Counted from the stretch's first letter, positions 22,571-32,241 are shown. The stretch: 64,000 bases of DNA from Thermogladius sp023256015 (GCF_051131135.1 NZ_CP151274.1:1116001-1180000); one strand, 5' to 3'. Program-made: numbers and translations. Notes: generated by a model from the letters alone, not told the origin.

Positions 22571-24556
22571 TTGGTCGAGCTGTCCAAGCTCTTCCTCAAC
22601 AGGCCGGACGTGGCCGTGAAGACGTACATAGTAGTCCCGGCCGACAGCGCCGACAGGGTGCTGGACGAGCTGGTCAAGAAGAGCCTCTTAGAGCCCCTTC
22701 CGGCAGGCGAGGCGAGGAGGGAGGCCGAGAAGCTGGCGGAGAGGCTGGAGCTCGCGTCCAAGACAGCGAAGTTAGTACAGGAGCTCTCCAACAGGCTGGC
22801 CGCCCCCGTCGAGGTCGAGGTGAAGGATCTCCCCTGGGACCTAGACCAGGGGCTCGCGAAGCTGTACAACGAGCTACTCGACACTCTCAGGCTGGTCAGG
22901 GGGCTCGAGAGGGAGCTCGCGGAGCTGGAGCAGAGGGCAGAGAGGCTCGCCGCTCTAAAGAAGGTGGTCGACGCCGTGGAGGGGCGGGGGGCGGAAGGGC
23001 TCGTACTAGAGTACGACGGAGACATAGTCGTGGTGAGGACGGTCTACGGGAGTAGAGAGGAGGTCGCTAAGCTAGAGGAGGCGTCGCTCAAGACCCTCAC
23101 CAGGCTCGAGGCCCAGCCCGGTAAAGATGTCGCAGTGCTCGTCTTCGAGAGGAAGTCCTACGAGGGGGTCAGGGAGGATGTCGAGCGCCTGAGAGTAGAG
23201 GTCGCGGGACTCCCCCTCGGAGACCTGGGGCAGCTGAAGCGGGCCATCGAGCAGAGGCTTAACGAGGCGAGGGCGCGGGTCGGGGACCTGAGGAGGAAGG
23301 TCGGCGAGGTAGTGTGGGGGAAGGTGTACGAGATAGCCCTAGCCAAGGTTCTCGCGGAGACGGTGGAGTCGAAGATCGGCGTGCTGAGAGACGCGCTCGA
23401 ATCGAGGTACCTGACCCTCATCGCTGGCTGGACGCTGAAGTCGAGGGCAAAGGAGGTGGAGGGGGTGGCCAGGGAGAACAGGGGCGTAGCGCTCTTCGAG
23501 GAGGCCCCGGACCCGCCTGTCGAGTTCAACAACCTCAAGCCCTTTAAGCCGTTCGAGCTCTTTACGGAGATAATGGGCTACCCCTCACCGACAGAGTGGG
23601 ACCCCACACCGCTCCTAACGTACCTCTACCTAGTCTTCTTCTCACTGATGTTCCCCGACGTCGGGTACGGCATAGGCCTGATCATAGGTGCCAGGCTGGT
23701 CCTCCCCTACTTCGTCGAGAACAAGGACACGCTGCGTAGGCTGATAAAGATCGCCACCTACGCGGGCGTGACAGGCATTGTAACGGGCCTCCTCTCGGGC
23801 AGCTTCTTCGGCTCCTTACTAGGCCAATACATCACCATGGTAATCCCCTCGGTCATACCGAGCCTACCACCGAAGTTGGGGGCCTTGGAGGATATCGGCC
23901 CTGTTATAATCAGGTACCTCGGATTAGCGCTAGGCGTCGGGTACTTCATGGTGTTAATGTCCCACGGGATAGGCCTCTACAAGAACCTCGTGAACAAAAA
24001 CAGGGTAGGCGCGGTGTCGGAAATGCTCTTGATATCCCTGATGTTGATCGCCCCGCCCGCTATCAAGGTGATGTTCAGGTTCAACGTAGACGTCTTAGGA
24101 CTACTTAGGATCATACCGGGCGACATGGTCTCCAATCTCGCGGTTGGGGTCCTGGTAGCGTACGCAGTCTTCAAGTCGGTTGTCGACAGACCTTTCGGCG
24201 TCATGCTCTGGATCTTCGACGTGCTGGGGGTGATGGCCGACGTCCTGTCCTTCGTCAGGATTGCTGGTATAGCCCTTGGAGGTGCTATTATGGCCGAGCT
24301 AATCAACTCGCTCGTGTTCAACGTCGCTGGCGCGGCTGGCTCGATCTACCCGGTCATAGGGTTCTTCGTAGGGCTAGTAGCCGCTCTCTCCCTCCACGTC
24401 GTGAACCTCGGCTTGTCCTCTATAAGCCCCTTCGTCCACTCTCTGAGGTTAATAATGTACGAGGTCTCGTCCAAGTTTTATGAGGGCGGTGGGCGGAGGA
24501 TCGCGCCAAGCGGTGTCGGCAACCTCGTGGTGAGAGTCGGCGGTGGGCTGAAATAG
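22571..24556 (+). CDS. A/V-type ATP synthase subunit I (a)
   Basis: A 661-residue membrane subunit. The first about 330 residues are cytosolic with long helices; the C-terminal half has seven to eight transmembrane segments starting at LLTYLYLVFFSLMFPDVGYG. The ion-channel arginine region reads FVHSLRLIMYEVSSKFYEGGG. With the K ring it forms the ion path. TTG at 22571 is the start used. The protein is of normal length for crenarchaeal homologues. Confidence 0.95.
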   Translation: MVELSKLFLNRPDVAVKTYIVVPADSADRVLDELVKKSLLEPLPAGEARREAEKLAERLELASKTAKLVQELSNRLAAPVEVEVKDLPWDLDQGLAKLYNELLDTLRLVRGLERELAELEQRAERLAALKKVVDAVEGRGAEGLVLEYDGDIVVVRTVYGSREEVAKLEEASLKTLTRLEAQPGKDVAVLVFERKSYEGVREDVERLRVEVAGLPLGDLGQLKRAIEQRLNEARARVGDLRRKVGEVVWGKVYEIALAKVLAETVESKIGVLRDALESRYLTLIAGWTLKSRAKEVEGVARENRGVALFEEAPDPPVEFNNLKPFKPFELFTEIMGYPSPTEWDPTPLLTYLYLVFFSLMFPDVGYGIGLIIGARLVLPYFVENKDTLRRLIKIATYAGVTGIVTGLLSGSFFGSLLGQYITMVIPSVIPSLPPKLGALEDIGPVIIRYLGLALGVGYFMVLMSHGIGLYKNLVNKNRVGAVSEMLLISLMLIAPPAIKVMFRFNVDVLGLLRIIPGDMVSNLAVGVLVAYAVFKSVVDRPFGVMLWIFDVLGVMADVLSFVRIAGIALGGAIMAELINSLVFNVAGAAGSIYPVIGFFVGLVAALSLHVVNLGLSSISPFVHSLRLIMYEVSSKFYEGGGRRIAPSGVGNLVVRVGGGLK

Positions 24557-24560
24557 TTCA

Positions 24561-24572
24561 TAATTTTTAATC
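24561..24572 (+). promoter_or_regulatory. Likely internal promoter for the K subunit
   Basis: TAATTTTTAATC lies in the only real gap of the operon (24557-24606). It would start a transcript near 24592, fifteen bases before the GTG of the K gene, which is needed in many copies per enzyme. Confidence 0.5.
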
Positions 24573-24606
24573 TTCTTATGCATCCTCAATTCTGCGGTGG
24601 TGGAGT

Positions 24607-25098
24607 GTGACTGACTGGGTTACGGTGCTGGGCTTCATTGGACCAGGACTTGCTGAAGGCCTAGCAGCCATTGGGACAACCATAGGGATAACCGAGGCGA
24701 CGGCGTCCGGAATACCCGCCGTGGGCGAGGATCCAGGGCAGAGAGGTAGGGTGTTCATCCTGGCCTTCCTGCCGATGACGCAGACGCTGGTCTACGGGTT
24801 CGTCTACATGTTCTTGATGTACTACATGATCCTACCCAGCATCTTGTCGAAACACGGCGGTGCTCTAACCCCAGAGATAGCCGGCGTAGTGCTAGGCGTG
24901 AGCCTATTCGTGGGGTTCGCGGAGATGGTGTCGGCCTGGATGCAGGGGAGAGTGTGTGGGCAGGCTGGCGCCCAGCTAATAAAGACGAAGGGAGGTATCT
25001 TCGGAACCGGCATAATACTGGCCGCCTACGAGGAGCTAATCGGCATACTCGGTATGGTCTTCGGCCTGGTCATCGCCTTCATCATCGTCGGGTGGTAG
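24607..25098 (+). CDS. A/V-type ATP synthase subunit K (rotor ring proteolipid)
   Basis: A 163-residue double-hairpin proteolipid (four transmembrane helices). The first hairpin lacks the ion-carrying Glu; its second helix reads LPMTQTLVYG (Pro56, Thr58, Gln59). The second hairpin has Gln113 (WMQGRV) and the carboxylate at Glu142/Glu143 (AYEELIGILG). Thr-Gln, Gln and Glu are the same positions that bind sodium in Enterococcus hirae NtpK, so sodium coupling is plausible. One ion site per four helices gives a low ion-to-ATP ratio. GTG start, own promoter upstream. Confidence 0.95.
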   Translation: MTDWVTVLGFIGPGLAEGLAAIGTTIGITEATASGIPAVGEDPGQRGRVFILAFLPMTQTLVYGFVYMFLMYYMILPSILSKHGGALTPEIAGVVLGVSLFVGFAEMVSAWMQGRVCGQAGAQLIKTKGGIFGTGIILAAYEELIGILGMVFGLVIAFIIVGW

Positions 25099-25121
25099 CA
25101 GTCCACTGAGAGCCGAAGGTA

Positions 25122-25715
25122 GTGGAAATGAGCGTAGAAGAGCTCAAGAGGGTTGTCCTCGAAAGAGCGAAGGCGGAGGCAGACGAGATTATAAGGGAGG
25201 CTATCAAGAAGTCCGAGGCCATAGTAAAGGACGCCGAGGAGAGGAGGAAGAGGTTTATCGAGAGCGAGAAGGCCAAGATCAGGTCCGAGCTACAGGTAGA
25301 GAGCAGAATCGGCGAAGCGAGGAGGAGGGCCCGCCTCATTGTGTCCAGCGCGAAGGCCGAGGTGGCTAGAGCGATAGAGGAGAGGGCGATAGCTCTTCTC
25401 AGGAGCTTGGGAGGCGGTAGGAGAGAGGAGTCTCTCAAGAGACTTCTAGAGGAGTCTCTCAGCGAACTAGGTGGTAGGGCTAAACCGCAATCTCCCATAG
25501 AGGTGTACGTCTCGCCGGTTGACCGGGCCCTAGTGGAGCGGTTGTTGAAGGAGAAGGGGCTCGAGTACCAGGTGCGCGAGGACCCAGGCATCGTGGGTGG
25601 TGTTAGAATCTCGTGCTGCGGCGGCGAGGTCGTCGTAGATAATACCTACAACACCCGGCTTAAGAGGGCCCTCACCACGCTCCAAAAAGAGGTGTCGAGG
25701 GACTTCGCCGTTTGA
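25122..25715 (+). CDS. atpE: A/V-type ATP synthase subunit E (peripheral stalk)
   Basis: A 197-residue protein with the subunit E layout: a long N-terminal coiled coil (ELKRVVLERAKAEADEIIRE, pairs with subunit H) and a globular C-terminal head ending LKRALTTLQKEVSRDF that contacts A and B. The ORF opens with GTG 25122; ATG 25128 (MSVEELKR) is the better start. It ends with a 4-base overlap with subunit C. Confidence 0.9.
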   Translation: MEMSVEELKRVVLERAKAEADEIIREAIKKSEAIVKDAEERRKRFIESEKAKIRSELQVESRIGEARRRARLIVSSAKAEVARAIEERAIALLRSLGGGRREESLKRLLEESLSELGGRAKPQSPIEVYVSPVDRALVERLLKEKGLEYQVREDPGIVGGVRISCCGGEVVVDNTYNTRLKRALTTLQKEVSRDFAV

Positions 25716-26518
25716 CCAAGGAGGACGCAGCAGCCTTACTTTACTTAAGGTTGTCTAAGCCGCCCTACCTCGAGGAGCTCATCGGTCTAGTCCTCGAAGG
25801 GCTAGAGCTAGACGCCTCGAGACTCCAATCAGCACCCTACTCGAGGCTCGAGCTGTCGAAAGCGATCGGGGCTACCACGCTACAGGAGCTGGACGAGTCG
25901 CTGAGGGAAATCCTCCTGAGGGAGGTCGGGGAGGTCTCGGGGGCCCTCCCGGAAGGTTACAGGGGGGTTGTAAAAGACCTACTACTGCTCCAGGACCTCG
26001 AGTTGGCGCTAGTAGACTCGGGGAGGCTTTCCAGCCAGTACGCCTTCGTGAGAGCCTGTGGCGAGGGCGACCTAGGCTGCCTGATCAAGAGGTACGTAGA
26101 GAAGTTGAGGGGCTCTATGGAGGATACGGGTGAGGAGACTAGCGGACCCTTATCGGTAGTTGCGCTGGCTCTCTACGGCATCTTCGTGAGGCACGCGCTG
26201 TCGTGGAAGAAGTTGGGGTTGAAGCAGGTGATGGACACCGAAGCCGCGTTCAACGAGCTGGTGAGGCCGCTTGGAGGCGCGGGCCTGGTCTACTACTCGG
26301 GCGCTTTGAGTAGGTTTCCGAGCATAGCGTCGCTCTGGGAGAAAGACCCCGTAAGGTACCTTGCCGAGGAGGCGAAAATCGTGACCGAGACATCTAAGAC
26401 AGCGCTCTACTTCCCGGGCGGTCTACTCAACCTCTTAACCCATTTTTTGATAACGAGGTACTACGAGTCCAAGCTCTTGAGAGTCCTCGTCTCGAGGAGG
26501 GTCCTGCGTGTCGGTTGA
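25712..26518 (+). CDS. A/V-type ATP synthase subunit C (d-like, divergent)
   Basis: A 268-residue helical protein lying exactly where subunit C belongs, between E and F. Sequence similarity to well-known C subunits (about 340-380 residues) is low and the protein is short, so the call rests mainly on gene order and on the segments RLELSKAIGATTLQELDESL and ITRYYESKLLRVLVSRR, which resemble the helical repeats of subunit C/d. That subunit sits on top of the K ring and holds the central stalk. TTG start at 25712, overlapping E by four bases and F by eleven. Confidence 0.78.
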   Translation: MTKEDAAALLYLRLSKPPYLEELIGLVLEGLELDASRLQSAPYSRLELSKAIGATTLQELDESLREILLREVGEVSGALPEGYRGVVKDLLLLQDLELALVDSGRLSSQYAFVRACGEGDLGCLIKRYVEKLRGSMEDTGEETSGPLSVVALALYGIFVRHALSWKKLGLKQVMDTEAAFNELVRPLGGAGLVYYSGALSRFPSIASLWEKDPVRYLAEEAKIVTETSKTALYFPGGLLNLLTHFLITRYYESKLLRVLVSRRVLRVG

Positions 26519-26840
26519 GCGGAGAAGAGTGGTGGTCGTCTCGAGGAGAGAACACGAGCACTTCTACAGGCTGATCGGTCTGAAGGACGTGGTCGCAACA
26601 ACTAAGGACGAGGTGGAGAGAGTAATAAGCGAGCTCAAAAACGACAAGAACACAGCTGCTATCCTCGTCGAGGAGTCCCTTGCCAGGGAAGCCGGGCTGG
26701 ACGTCATGGCGTTGAACGAGAAGGGGTTCGGACCAGTGGTGACCCTCGTACCAGACAAAGACGTTTTTCTTCAATCAGATCCGAAGGCTTATTACTTGAA
26801 GTTTGCTTCACGAATAGTGGGATACCAGCTGGGTGTTTAG
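26508..26840 (+). CDS. atpF: A/V-type ATP synthase subunit F
   Basis: A 110-residue central-stalk subunit with the Rossmann-like F fold: RLIGLKDVVATTKDEVERVI, then NTAAILVEESLA and GPVVTLVPDKD. It binds subunit D in the rotor shaft and regulates activity. It overlaps subunit C at its GTG start and subunit A at its end. Confidence 0.88.
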   Translation: MSVERRRVVVVSRREHEHFYRLIGLKDVVATTKDEVERVISELKNDKNTAAILVEESLAREAGLDVMALNEKGFGPVVTLVPDKDVFLQSDPKAYYLKFASRIVGYQLGV

Positions 26841-28617
26841 CTTGCCCTCCAGGACCGGTAGGATACACAGGATAGCCGGCCCCCTAGTGGTCGCGACCGA
26901 TATCCCGTCCCCCATGATGTACGAGGTCGTCTACGTCGGCGAGGAGGGCCTGATAGGAGAGGTTATAAGCGTCAGGGGGGAGAGGGCCTACATCCAGGTC
27001 TACGAGGAGACGACCGGGCTAACGGTCGGCGAGCGGGTGGAGGCCACGGGCGAGCTCCTGTCGGCTGAGCTGGGCCCGGGCTTGATAAGCACTATCTACG
27101 ACGGCCTCCAGAGGCCGGAGGTCGAGATCGCCAGGGCCGTGAACGACATCTTCATCAAGAGGGGGGTCAGGGTCAACTCGCTTAACAGGTCGACTAAGTG
27201 GGTGTTCGCGGCCGACCAGAGGGTGAGGGTAGGCGACAAGGTGGAGCCCGGCGACGTTATAGGCCTCGTACAGGAGACGCCGATCGTCACGCACAAGATC
27301 ATGGTCCCGCCGGGGGTTAGCGGGACTCTGAAGTGGAGGGCCGGCGACGGAGAGTACAGGGTGGATGACGTTGTGGCGGTCGTGGAGACGGGTGACAGGA
27401 AGCACGAGGTGAAGCTCTACCACAGGTGGCCCGTGAGAATACCCAGGCCCTACAAGGAGAAGCTCCCGCCCTCCGAGCCCCTGATCACCGGTATCAGGGT
27501 GATAGACCTGATGTTCCCCATCGCGAAGGGCGGCAAAGCGGCTGTGCCGGGCGGCTTCGGGACGGGCAAGACGGTCTTGCTGCAGTCGCTAGCCAAGTGG
27601 TCCTACGCCGACATAGCGATCTTCGTCGGCTGCGGCGAGAGGGGCAACGAGATGGCGGACGCCCTAAAGAGCTTCCTCGAGCTCCACGACGTTAGGAGGA
27701 ACAGGCCGATGATGGAGAGGTCCATCTTCATAGCCAACACGAGCAACATGCCGGTGGCCGCCCGTGAGACGAGCGTCCTGCTCGGGGTGACGCTCGCGGA
27801 GTACTTCAGGGACATGGGATACGACGTGCTGCTTGTCGCAGACTCGACGAGCAGGTGGGCGGAGGCGATGAGAGAGATAAGCGGGAGAATGGAGGAGATG
27901 CCCGGCGAGGAGGGCTTCCCCGCCTACCTCGCCTCGAGGCTCGCCGAGTTCTACGAGAGGGCCGGCCGGGTCGTTGCCCTCGGTAGGCCGGAGAGGAGGG
28001 GTAGCGTGACAATATTCGGCGCAGTCTCGCCGCCGGGCGGCGACTTCAGCGAGCCCGTTGTAAGAAACACGCTACGGTACGTCCAGGCCCTGTACGCTCT
28101 CGACTACGACCTGGCTACGAGGAGGCACTTCCCCGCTATAAACTGGCTGATGAGCTACAGCCTCTACGTAGACTACGTAAAGGAGTACCTCGACGAGCGC
28201 TCTGCGGGGAGGTGGCACGAGACGAGGAACATGTTCGCCAAGATTCTGCAGCGCGAGGCCGAGCTACTCGACATCGTCAGGCTGGTGGGGCCCGAGGCCC
28301 TACCCGAGGAGGACAAGCTCACGCTCGAGGTCGCGAGGATGATCAGGGAGGGCTTCCTCCAGCAGTACGCCTACGACCCCAACGACGCGTTCTCACCACT
28401 CGAGAAGGGGTTCCTGATCATGGAGGCGATAAGGAGGTTCCACGAGGTAGCACTCTCGCTGATAAGGAGCAACGTGCCTCTGTTCAAGATCAGGGAGTTG
28501 AAGTCACCCTACATGGTCTACAAGCTCAAGCTCTACGCGCCGCACGAGGTGGAGAAGGTCTACAACGACTACGTACAGACCCTCGAGGTGGAGGTAAAGA
28601 AGCTGACGGGTGGTTGA
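26833..28617 (+). CDS. atpA: A/V-type ATP synthase catalytic subunit A
   Basis: A 594-residue catalytic subunit. P-loop PGGFGTGKTVLLQ (about 236-248), the long non-homologous bulge region (about residues 115-190) typical of subunit A, catalytic Glu in GCGERGNEMAD, and ADSTSRWAEAMREIS are all present. It hydrolyses or makes ATP at the A-B interfaces. GTG at 26833 overlaps subunit F; a TTG three codons on (26842) is an alternative. No intein is inserted. Confidence 0.97.
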   Translation: MFSLPSRTGRIHRIAGPLVVATDIPSPMMYEVVYVGEEGLIGEVISVRGERAYIQVYEETTGLTVGERVEATGELLSAELGPGLISTIYDGLQRPEVEIARAVNDIFIKRGVRVNSLNRSTKWVFAADQRVRVGDKVEPGDVIGLVQETPIVTHKIMVPPGVSGTLKWRAGDGEYRVDDVVAVVETGDRKHEVKLYHRWPVRIPRPYKEKLPPSEPLITGIRVIDLMFPIAKGGKAAVPGGFGTGKTVLLQSLAKWSYADIAIFVGCGERGNEMADALKSFLELHDVRRNRPMMERSIFIANTSNMPVAARETSVLLGVTLAEYFRDMGYDVLLVADSTSRWAEAMREISGRMEEMPGEEGFPAYLASRLAEFYERAGRVVALGRPERRGSVTIFGAVSPPGGDFSEPVVRNTLRYVQALYALDYDLATRRHFPAINWLMSYSLYVDYVKEYLDERSAGRWHETRNMFAKILQREAELLDIVRLVGPEALPEEDKLTLEVARMIREGFLQQYAYDPNDAFSPLEKGFLIMEAIRRFHEVALSLIRSNVPLFKIRELKSPYMVYKLKLYAPHEVEKVYNDYVQTLEVEVKKLTGG

Positions 28618-30010
28618 GGCCATGCCCCTCTACGTCAGGGAGACCCGGCAGATCACCGGCGCCAAGGGCTCGCTGGTCTTCGTCAAGTCGCTACCCAAGG
28701 TGGCCTACGGCGAGCTGGTCGAGATCGACGTGGAGGGAGAGACGAGGCTAGGGCAGGTCGTTGACATAAGCCAGGAGATAACGGTCGTACAGGTCTTCGG
28801 CTCCTCCCTGGGGATAACGCCGGGTAGGACGGTCGTCAGGCTGAGAGGCGAGACGCTCAAGATACCCGTGTCCACGGACATGCTGGGCAGGATATTCAAC
28901 GGGCTTGGAAAGCCTATAGACGGGGGGCCAGAGATACTCCCGGAGGACTACCTGGACATACACGGCGACCCCCTGAACCCAGCTCTAAGGATGCCGCCTT
29001 CGGAGTTCATCGAGACGGGCATATCGGTCATAGACGGCATGCTCACTCTCGTGAGGGGGCAGAAGCTCCCCATATTCTCTGGGTCCGGGCTACCTCACAA
29101 CAAGATAGCGATGCAGATAGTGAGGCAGGCGAGCGTGAAGGGAAGCGGCGAGAGCTTCGCGGTCGTCTTCGGCGCTGTGGGGGTGACGTTCGAGGAGGCG
29201 ATGTACTTCATAAACGAGCTGAAGGGCATGGGCGCCATTGACAGGACGGTGGCGTTCCTGGCACCCGCCTCGGCGCCCCCCGTGGAGAAGCTCGCCCTAC
29301 CACGCGTCGCGCTCACCACCGCGGAGTACCTGGCGTGGAGGCAGGACATGCACGTCCTGGCGATCCTCACGGACATGACGAACTACTGCGAGAGCCTGAA
29401 GGAGATATCGGCTGCTAGGGAGGAGGTGCCCGGCAGGAGGGGTTACCCGGGCTACATGTACACAGACCTGGCCACGATGTACGAGAGGGCGGGTAGGGTG
29501 GAGGGGAAGAAGGGGAGCGTCACCATAATGCCTATCCTCACAATGCCCGACGACGACATAACACACCCGATACCGGACCTCACCGGTTACATCACCGAGG
29601 GCCAGATAGTCCTCTCGAGAGACCTGTGGAGGAAGGGCATCTACCCGCCAGTCGACGTGTTCCTGTCCCTCTCGAGAATGATGAAGGAGGGTATAGGGCC
29701 AGGCAAGACCAGGGAGGACCACCACCAGGTGTTCTCCCAGTTGATGTCGGCGTATGCGGAGGGGCAGAGACTCAGGGAGATAATCGCGATCGTCGGCGTC
29801 GAGTCCCTGAGCGAGAAGGACAAGAAGTACCTCGAGTTCGCCGACGAGTTCGAGCTGAAGTTCATAAACCAGGGCGAGACGGAGAGGAGGAGTATAGAGG
29901 AGACGCTCGACCTCGCCTGGGACCTGCTGGCCATACTCCCAGAAGAGGAGCTGAAGATCAGGGACGAGTACGTGAAGAAGTACCACCCGAAGTACAGGGT
30001 GTCTAGGTGA
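28610..30010 (+). CDS. atpB: A/V-type ATP synthase regulatory subunit B
   Basis: A 466-residue (or 462 from ATG 28622, MPLYVRETRQ, the likelier start) non-catalytic subunit. It keeps the beta-barrel and nucleotide-binding core but lacks a functional P-loop (FSGSGLPHNKIA in its place). The pattern PGRRGYPGYMYTDLATMYERAGR is characteristic. It alternates with A in the hexamer. The last four bases overlap subunit D. Confidence 0.97.
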   Translation: MVEAMPLYVRETRQITGAKGSLVFVKSLPKVAYGELVEIDVEGETRLGQVVDISQEITVVQVFGSSLGITPGRTVVRLRGETLKIPVSTDMLGRIFNGLGKPIDGGPEILPEDYLDIHGDPLNPALRMPPSEFIETGISVIDGMLTLVRGQKLPIFSGSGLPHNKIAMQIVRQASVKGSGESFAVVFGAVGVTFEEAMYFINELKGMGAIDRTVAFLAPASAPPVEKLALPRVALTTAEYLAWRQDMHVLAILTDMTNYCESLKEISAAREEVPGRRGYPGYMYTDLATMYERAGRVEGKKGSVTIMPILTMPDDDITHPIPDLTGYITEGQIVLSRDLWRKGIYPPVDVFLSLSRMMKEGIGPGKTREDHHQVFSQLMSAYAEGQRLREIIAIVGVESLSEKDKKYLEFADEFELKFINQGETERRSIEETLDLAWDLLAILPEEELKIRDEYVKKYHPKYRVSR

Positions 30011-30642
30011 GCACGCAGTTAATCAAGATCAGCAGGCCCACGAAACTGGAGCTTATCAGGCTGAGGAAGAGGCTGTCCCTGGCGAGGAGGTACTACAACA
30101 TACTCAAGGACAGGGAGTCCTTCCTACTCCAGACCTTCCGCGAGACCCTCATCAAGCTCGTCGAGGAGAGGAGGAGGCTGAACAAGCTCCTCTCCGAGGC
30201 CCTGGGCTCCTACTACACGGCTATGTCGATTCACGGGTGGCGGGCTGTGGAGATTCAGGCCGCGGCCGTCGAGGAGGAGGCCTACTTGAACGCGAGGTAC
30301 AAGAACATACTGGGGGTTTGGACGTTCACCTACGAGCCCTCTACTAGGCTGGAGCCCCAGCCCGGCCTGCTGCCCGAGCTGGCCCCTCTACAAGCTGTCA
30401 GGAACGACATATTGGAGTCCGTAGCTAGGGTGGTGGAGTACGAGAAGACACTAGTGAACATCGGGGCAGAGATCTCCAGGCTCAAGCGGGTGGTCAACAT
30501 GCTGGAGAAAGTCTACATCCCGCGCCTGGAGAGGACTATAAGGTACCTGTCGATGAAGTTCGACGAGGCCTACAGAGAGGAGACTATAAGGGCTATAAAG
30601 GTCAAGAGAATGTTCGAGGTTAGGGCGGCGCAATCGACGTAG
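30007..30642 (+). CDS. atpD: A/V-type ATP synthase subunit D (central stalk)
   Basis: A 211-residue coiled-coil rotor subunit: N-terminal helix (RPTKLELIRLRKRLSLARRY) and C-terminal helix (RLKRVVNMLEKVYIPRLERTI) form the shaft inside the A3B3 head. GTG start at 30007 overlaps B (GTGA). It ends the operon; the 130 bases that follow hold no gene. Confidence 0.95.
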   Translation: MSTQLIKISRPTKLELIRLRKRLSLARRYYNILKDRESFLLQTFRETLIKLVEERRRLNKLLSEALGSYYTAMSIHGWRAVEIQAAAVEEEAYLNARYKNILGVWTFTYEPSTRLEPQPGLLPELAPLQAVRNDILESVARVVEYEKTLVNIGAEISRLKRVVNMLEKVYIPRLERTIRYLSMKFDEAYREETIRAIKVKRMFEVRAAQST

Positions 30643-30774
30643 TTTTCGAATACAGCCCCTCCACCGCCCCACTCGTTCTCGGGCGCTGAAGTGCTGGAGC
30701 CCCTCAGAGAGCATGTACCCTGCTCGAGGCCTTCCTATGAGAGTAAGGCAGAGCCGCGGGTCCTCGAGGCCGGG

Positions 30775-32118
30775 CTAGGCGAAGGGCAGTAGGTCGAGCT
30801 CCTCGCCTATGGCCGAGGCCTCCTCGGACCTCAATACAGCCACAACGGTGGCAGACGAGACTACGACTGCCAGGACGTCTAGGGCTAGGACGCCCACGGC
30901 CCAGTCTACCTCGGCGGCGCTGATGTTGAACGATACCTGTATACTCGGCCCAAGCCGCCCGACCCCAGTGTAGGGGTTGACGTTGACTACGCGGGACAGC
31001 ATGACGCCGGTCGCGTTCTCCAGTACGCCGCCGTAGCCGTACGTGACCTCGGCTCTGAGCTCGACGGGTACAGATACGCCTGAGACCTGCGTGATGTACG
31101 ACTCCTGTACGACCCTAGTGTTGTTCGCCGAGCTGGGGTCGTAGAAGAACGTGTCTTGTAGCCTGTTGATCAGTACCCTCACCTCGTCTACCTGGCTCGT
31201 CGTCACGTAGACTCCACCGCCTTGGAGGACCATCAAGACCTGGTCGCCGAAGCCGTCGGCGCTCACGCTCAAGACGTAGGTCTGCGGCCTTGCTAAGACC
31301 GACCCCAGGGCGCCGTAGAGGTAGCCTGCCACGACGGCGAGTATGAGGGCCACTAGGACGCCTTTCGCCGCTCTACCCAGGCCCCTCCTACCCCTGAGTA
31401 TAATCCCCAGCGAGCCCAGTATGTCTGCCAGCGACATCCCGGTAGTCTGCTGGTACTGCTTCGTGAGCCTCCGAGCTATGAGCCACGTGCCCAGTATGCC
31501 GGTCAAAAAGCCCCCGACGTGGGCGAAGGTGGCGATGGTGGTCGCTGTGAAGTACCCGTATACCACCTGGAGAGCGAACCAGAGTATCATGAAGACGTAG
31601 GAGGCCACCGGGAAGCACACGGGGAGGATGACGAGTATCGTGCACATGCTCATCTTGGTGTTGGGGAAGAGTATGAGGTACGCCCCCAGGACACCCGATA
31701 TCGCCCCGCTGGCCCCCACAGCGGGCGTCATGAGAAGACCCCAGTCCGACACGGAGGAGAAGGCGGTGTGGAAGAGGCTTGCGACGACCCCGGAGGCGAA
31801 GTAGACGAGGAGGTACCTGAGCCTGCCAAGGTAGTTCTCCACGCTGTAGCCGAACAAGTAGAGGAAGTACATGTTGAAGAATATGTGGAGTATGTCCGCG
31901 TGAGTGAACATCGCTGTGAAGACCCTGGCGACCCCCTGGACAGGGCTGGAGAAGAGCAGGTAGGGGGTGAACCCCAAGCTGTAGATAGACCCCGCCGAGG
32001 ACTCCAAGAAGTAGTTCTGGTAGCTGGTGTAGACGTAGACAGCCGTGTTCGCGGCGATCAGCCCTATGGTGAGGTAGGGGGGCGGGCCCCTCCTGTAGCT
32101 GCCCCCTGGTATAACCAT
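30775..32118 (-). CDS. Rhomboid intramembrane serine protease with C-terminal extracytoplasmic domain
   Basis: A 447-residue protein. The first about 270 residues are a rhomboid core: Asn82 (HIFFNMYFLYLFG), the catalytic Ser137 in GASGAISG and His200 in HVGGFLTG, spread over six helices. A linker and a seventh helix (about 248-268) lead to a soluble domain (275-405) with Asn-glycosylation sites, and a last transmembrane helix (about 410-430). Rhomboids cut single-pass membrane proteins within the bilayer. The added domain may hold or recognise substrate. ATG 32118; TATA-like TTTATTAATCG lies upstream near 32150. Confidence 0.92.
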   Translation of the reverse strand: MVIPGGSYRRGPPPYLTIGLIAANTAVYVYTSYQNYFLESSAGSIYSLGFTPYLLFSSPVQGVARVFTAMFTHADILHIFFNMYFLYLFGYSVENYLGRLRYLLVYFASGVVASLFHTAFSSVSDWGLLMTPAVGASGAISGVLGAYLILFPNTKMSMCTILVILPVCFPVASYVFMILWFALQVVYGYFTATTIATFAHVGGFLTGILGTWLIARRLTKQYQQTTGMSLADILGSLGIILRGRRGLGRAAKGVLVALILAVVAGYLYGALGSVLARPQTYVLSVSADGFGDQVLMVLQGGGVYVTTSQVDEVRVLINRLQDTFFYDPSSANNTRVVQESYITQVSGVSVPVELRAEVTYGYGGVLENATGVMLSRVVNVNPYTGVGRLGPSIQVSFNISAAEVDWAVGVLALDVLAVVVSSATVVAVLRSEEASAIGEELDLLPFA

Positions 32119-32241
32119 TCTCCCAGTCTCCCCTCTATCTTTATCCGAAGCGATTAATAAACAGTAACAGTAGCGTGCTGGTGTGAGCAGTAGACCGGCA
32201 CTCTCCCAGCGAGACTTAGGCGAGGAGAGCGGTGTAGGCCC

